Made by a program: the position numbers and the translations under genes
The notes under the pieces: model-generated
Databases searched by the model: none
What the model was told of the DNA's origin: nothing
The model's input: the letters and a program-made list of their open reading frames with translations, nothing else
Source of the DNA: Mesostigma viride
Taxonomy: Eukaryota; Streptophyta; Mesostigmatophyceae; Mesostigmatales; Mesostigmataceae
Direction: 5' to 3'
Length of the DNA stretch: 64,000 nt
NCBI GenBank assembly: GCA_009746045.1
Contig: RPFO01000022.1
Span: 624,036 to 688,035, forward strand
Part shown: positions 60,452 to 64,000 of the stretch, one piece after another
Numbering within the stretch: the first letter of the stretch is position 1
Layout: every line of letters begins with the position of its first letter

Positions 60452-62640
60452 TAAGAGCGGGCTACTAGGTCCCGTACCCGTTTACCACCCTGATGAGCAG
60501 CTAAGTCATGCAACTCAAAGAGCAAGGAGGAGCGACAGATAGGAGGGACATACAGGCGCCATTGAGGGGGAGAATCTGCTATTTGCACATATAAAAACCC
60601 ACCTACAAATTTACAAGGGTGCTTGCCTAATTGTTGGGGAAGGGCTGCAATGGCAGCTAAAGCTTCCGGCTCAGTGGCCGTAAATCTACTAATAAGGCGT
60701 TCAAGATCAGAGGTAGGCATCGCTACAGAGGTATCCAGAACAGGTTTAAAGAGGTCTCCTACCGCCTTGCCAAAGAGAAGGGGAGGTCCTAGAGGGACTA
60801 TGTTATCATAAGACTTTCCTGACCTAGTCGCTATATGGCTAAGCGGTATGGAAATTTTATTTTTCCCCTCCCCCCCCACCGAGACCACAGGAAGGGCCTC
60901 ACACGGGAGAGAGAGTCCTACGTGAGAAAGGAGATCAGGCATGCGAACAGCAGTATGAAAGAGATAGGCATAGGATTCATCATCAGGTAGTTCACCATAA
61001 GGGGTTACACCCATAGTAGTAGGAACTAGAGTAGTATTGAGAACATCCAGGTCCTCGAAAAAGGAGTAATCTGCGCGACGGGAGAGTGCATCTGGTACTA
61101 TGTTATCTACACCCTGAACATTAATTAATTATCTACACCCTGAACATACTGAAGTTTAAAAGGGGAAAACTGTGCTAAAAACTCCATCCAGCGCGCTTGA
61201 CGAGGGGTAAGGTTGGGTTGGGAGAGAAGATGGGTAAGGGGACGGTGATCCGTTTGGATAACTAATCTATAAGGATCTATCTCACAGGGTTCATTCAGGC
61301 AGACATCAAATTGAGCACCTTTGAGAAAGTGCTGCCACGCGTGGCAACAATACACCACCGCTAAGAGTTCCTGCTGGTGTACGGGATAGTTACGCTCCGC
61401 AGGGAGCATTGTCCTAGAGATATACTCAATTGGCGGTAAGCCCTGACCCTGATCCTGGAGAAGGACGCCCCCTATAGCTACCTTACTAGCGTCTGTAGCT
61501 ACCACAAAAGGTTTAGTAGTATCCGGTAGGATGAGTACGGGAGGAGAGAGGAGTAGGGATTTTAGACACTGAAAAGCCGACTGACATTCACTACTCCAGA
61601 CAAAGGGGATATCCTTCTTTAATAAATGATTAATAGGGGCTGCTATAGTTGCGAAACGCGGGATAAAACGCCTATAGTAAGAGGCAATCCCTAGAAAACT
61701 ACGTACACCTTTAATGTCGGTAGGGGTAGGCCATTCCTGAATTGACTTAGTTTTATCCGGGTCGGTAGCGACCCCGGCATCTGACAAAACGTGCCCTAAA
61801 AATGGGACACTCCTACCCGAACGAACTTTAGCACGGCGCGCCCACAAAGAATTTTCAGCCATTATCTCTAATACTTTCTTTAAATCACGTAGGTGCGTTT
61901 CAAAATCAGGAGAGTAAATAAGAATATCATCTAAGTAAGCTTGAGCACAGGAACGGTCATGCTCAGATAAAGAAACAGAGGAGAAGGAAGGATCCTTTAA
62001 ATCAGAGGACACCTGAGGAAGGTGAGAATTTCCCATAACAGGTCTAAGCACTTCATTCATTAGCATTTGAAAAGAGGCAGGCGAGTTACAGAGTCCCATA
62101 GCCGCTACTCTAAACTGGTAATGACCAAAAGGGGTAGCAAAGGCGGTTTTATGGCAATCCTCAGGAGCTATCCGCAACTGCCAAAAACCATCCGCACAAT
62201 CCAATACTGTGAAACAAGTGGAACCTTTAACCTTATTAAATATATCATCAAAACGAGGTAGAGGGTATTTAGACTTCACAGTAATATCATTCAACTTCCT
62301 ATAATCAGTAACTAGGCGAAACTTGGCATTTGGCTTAGGGACTAACAGGACACCAGCTGAGTAGGGAGAGTTACTAGGCTCTATCAATCCTGCTTCTAAT
62401 AATGACACTAAAATCTGTTTTAGTTCCTTTAACTCGGTAGGGCCCATTCTATACATCGGAGAGTGCGTAGGAACTGCACCGTCCTTAATAACTACACGGT
62501 GTAAAACAGAACGAGGAGGAGGATAAGAAGGACTCTTTTCTTCAAAAACTTTGGAGGAATCTATCACAGCCATGTATCTTACTATTTCGTTTTCAGTAAA
62601 TCCCACTCCTATTGTATCCACTGTGTTTACATATATATCC
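60452..62640 (-). pseudogene. Gypsy Pol: RT, RNase H and integrase zinc domain
   Basis: RT starts with HSPMYRMGPTELKEL and LVPKPNAKFRLVTDYRKLND, and carries CADGFWQLRI and the catalytic YLDDILIYS. A thumb region follows (FLGHVLSDAGVATDPDK, then SFLGIASYYRRFIP). RNase H has VVATDASKVAIGGVLL and LAVVYCCHAWQHFL. Reading then hits an insertion (TTAATTA at 61,122-61,128 with a 19-bp duplication). It resumes with PDALSRRADYS and, after a spacer, the integrase zinc domain near 60,450-60,560 (LFELHDLAAHQGGKRVRDL), which ends abruptly without the DDE core. One gypsy-type pol, broken by the insertion and by integrase loss. Confidence 0.8.
61103..61147. repeat. 19-bp duplication flanking a 7-bp TTAATTA-type insert
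   Basis: TTATCTACACCCTGAACAT occurs at 61,103-61,121 and 61,129-61,147 with only TAATTAA between. It lies in gypsy pol and introduces a stop codon. Confidence 0.9.
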
Positions 62641-63238
62641 GGTCCGAGGATGCGGATGGCGCTGCCTTCTATTCCCCCAACCACCGGCCTGACATCGTGG
62701 TGCTGGACTTTGAGGGGGGTGGCCGGCATCTGCTTATCGACGTTTCGGTGGCGCGGCCCTTGGCTCTTAGCCACGTGGCTGGGGCCTCCCTCACGGCAGG
62801 TTACACGGCGGACCGGGCGGAGCGGGCCAAGCTCCTGGCCTACGGCGACGTCGGGCACCATCGTGTGGTGCCCTTTGTCCTGGAGGAGTTTGGGGCCATG
62901 GGGCCCCTGACCTCCGCCTTCTTCAAGGAGTGTTGCCGGCTCCGGGAGGACCGGCTGGACCTGGAGGGCCAGCGGGCCCCATGGTCGGCGCGGACCTGGA
63001 CGTCATATTGGCGTCAGCGCTTGTCGGTGGCGCTGACTCGGGCCATGGCTGACATCATGCTCCGCCGTACGCGGGCTGATTTTGCGGTGCAGCAGGGCTA
63101 TTAGGTTCCTCCCGTTAGGAGTTTCCATTGGTCTTATCGTAGTATAGAGATTTGACATGGCTCTGTATATAGGTTTATAGCTGGGCGTTTGCTTTGGTTT
63201 GAGTGATTTCACTCTGCTGTAAGTAATTATATTATTAA
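62641..63238 (+). mobile_element. 5'-truncated LINE 3' end with PDDEXK-like endonuclease
   Basis: A 598-bp insertion between gypsy protease and RT, flanked by a 10-bp duplication ATATATATCC (62,631-62,640 and 63,239-63,248). The plus frame encodes RPDIVVLDFEGGGRHLLIDVSV, resembling the restriction-like endonuclease at the C-terminus of some non-LTR elements. LLAYGDVGHHRVVPFVLEEFG and a helical end stopping at 63,104 follow. An AT-rich tail (TATATTATTAA) closes the insert. It could belong to the same kind of element as 53,347-55,124. Confidence 0.75.
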
Positions 63239-63991
63239 ATATATATCCACACTGTTATTAGTGATAGGTATCTCCTGTACTTCTAACTGAAGGAACATAC
63301 ATAATAGGTATCCATATTCCTTTAATTCAGATCGCAACTCATCATTGGACATTAATACTTCAGGTATAGGTCTTACAGGAGGATCAACAGGTGTAGGAGG
63401 AGTAATATCTACCAAGGATAAATTTTCTACTCTATAATGACGTTCCGGTACCCAGTAAGAGCTATCTGGAAACCAAATGACCATGGTATCATAATTAATA
63501 GTAATCTTATTATCCTGGTGCCAATCTAATCCTAGTAATACATCAGCGGTAGTGATAGGGCCTATAGTGGCCGTCAGGTTGATAGTACGTCCTTGTATGA
63601 CCAGGGGAAGGAACACCGTACCCGGGGAATGACTGGTGCGACCGTCAGCATAATGAACAGTGACAGGTTTGGTGTGAGGGATAGGGACTAATCCTAAACG
63701 CCTAACTAGGGCCTCGCTCACAAAGGAGCTAGCCGCACCGCTATCCACTAACACAGAGACATTCAAAAGTTTATCAGCATGCAAGAAAGGGTCTACAACA
63801 GTATGGGGAACAGTTAAGCCGCCATTCAAAAACATGAGAGGACGGACACGTAAGGGTAGGGATGATTCAGCTCCTACAGAAGTTATGAAAACAGGCAGGC
63901 AAAAATTATTATCTGGGGTACTATCTAAGGACCTGTCCAGGTTACCCCCGGCTGACAGGCCTACTGTTCCCCCTCCCCCCCCCACATCCAT
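63239..63991 (-). CDS. Gypsy retropepsin-type protease region, 5' part
   Basis: The catalytic motif VDSGAASSFVSEAL lies near the middle, and VLLGLDW is the matching hydrophobic-Gly segment, as in gypsy aspartic proteases. The frame is open at its right end to 63,991. On the left it runs into the LINE insertion and would originally have continued into RT. Confidence 0.75.
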
Positions 63992-64000
63992 TGGGACTAA

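Larger units (their letters stand above)
57549..64000 (-). mobile_element. Ty3/gypsy LTR retrotransposon, minus strand, 3' part
   Basis: From right to left: protease, RT, RNase H, an integrase zinc domain, a ~2 kb block of unknown ORFs, a GGGGGGGAGG polypurine tract (reverse complement of 58,123-58,132), and the 3' LTR. Gag and the 5' LTR are beyond the window. It sits in the gag of the plus-strand element and is itself interrupted at 62,641-63,238 and 61,122-61,128. Confidence 0.8.

Overview
The window looks like nuclear DNA of a green alga (Viridiplantae, probably a chlorophyte). Two host genes are of plant type: a peroxisomal acyl-activating enzyme of the AAE17/AAE18 kind, and a DUF1421 (UBA-like) protein. 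Introns have GT-AG borders, a TGTAA signal follows one stop codon, and the plant telomere heptamer TTTAGGG occurs inside one mobile element. The exact species cannot be read from the sequence. Several open frames are broken by single-base shifts. I cannot tell real decay from assembly error.

Layout. 1-0.8 kb: last exon of an alpha/beta hydrolase. 1.4-8.6 kb: fragments of a short retroelement family that carries only an L1-like ORF1 and ends in a (TTAA)n tail; one copy is split by a 1.7 kb hAT-type element with an 8-bp target duplication, another by a 1.36 kb insert. 9.5-19.3 kb: a divergent pair of host genes, DUF1421 (minus, 3 exons) and AAE17/18-like (plus, 5 exons). 19.8-23.9 kb: a decayed LINE ORF2 (plus), split by an almost complete ORF1-only element (21,724-23,703) with a 12-bp target duplication.

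23.9-50.5 kb is the centrepiece: an integrated Polinton-like virus (PLV) bounded by 0.8-0.9 kb terminal inverted repeats. Its left, minus-strand arm encodes a herpes-type primase/UL9-like helicase (frameshifted), a tyrosine recombinase, an AT-hook protein, an FtsK/HerA packaging ATPase and a coiled-coil protein. Its right, plus-strand arm encodes a 905-residue fibre-like protein, small unknowns, a C2H2 protein, a probable penton protein, a small Ala/Gly/Lys-rich protein, the double-jelly-roll major capsid protein (two frameshifts), a bacterial-type Ig-repeat plus LamG adhesin, and two unknowns. A 7.8 kb LTR retrotransposon with 617-bp LTRs that look identical has inserted into the coiled-coil gene with a 5-bp duplication. 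That retrotransposon is itself odd: an extra ORF before gag, an in-frame UGA between gag and pol, integrase encoded before protease, and AGTT...AACT LTR ends.

50.5-51.6 kb holds another ORF1-only copy. 51.6-53.3 kb is non-coding repeat DNA. 53.3-64 kb is a stack of nested retroelements: a RING/zinc-finger reverse-transcriptase element, cut by a plus-strand LTR element (5' LTR 55,125-55,823), whose gag is cut by a minus-strand Ty3/gypsy element (57,549 to beyond the window), which is itself cut by a 598-bp LINE 3' end and by a 7-bp TTAATTA micro-insertion with a 19-bp target duplication.
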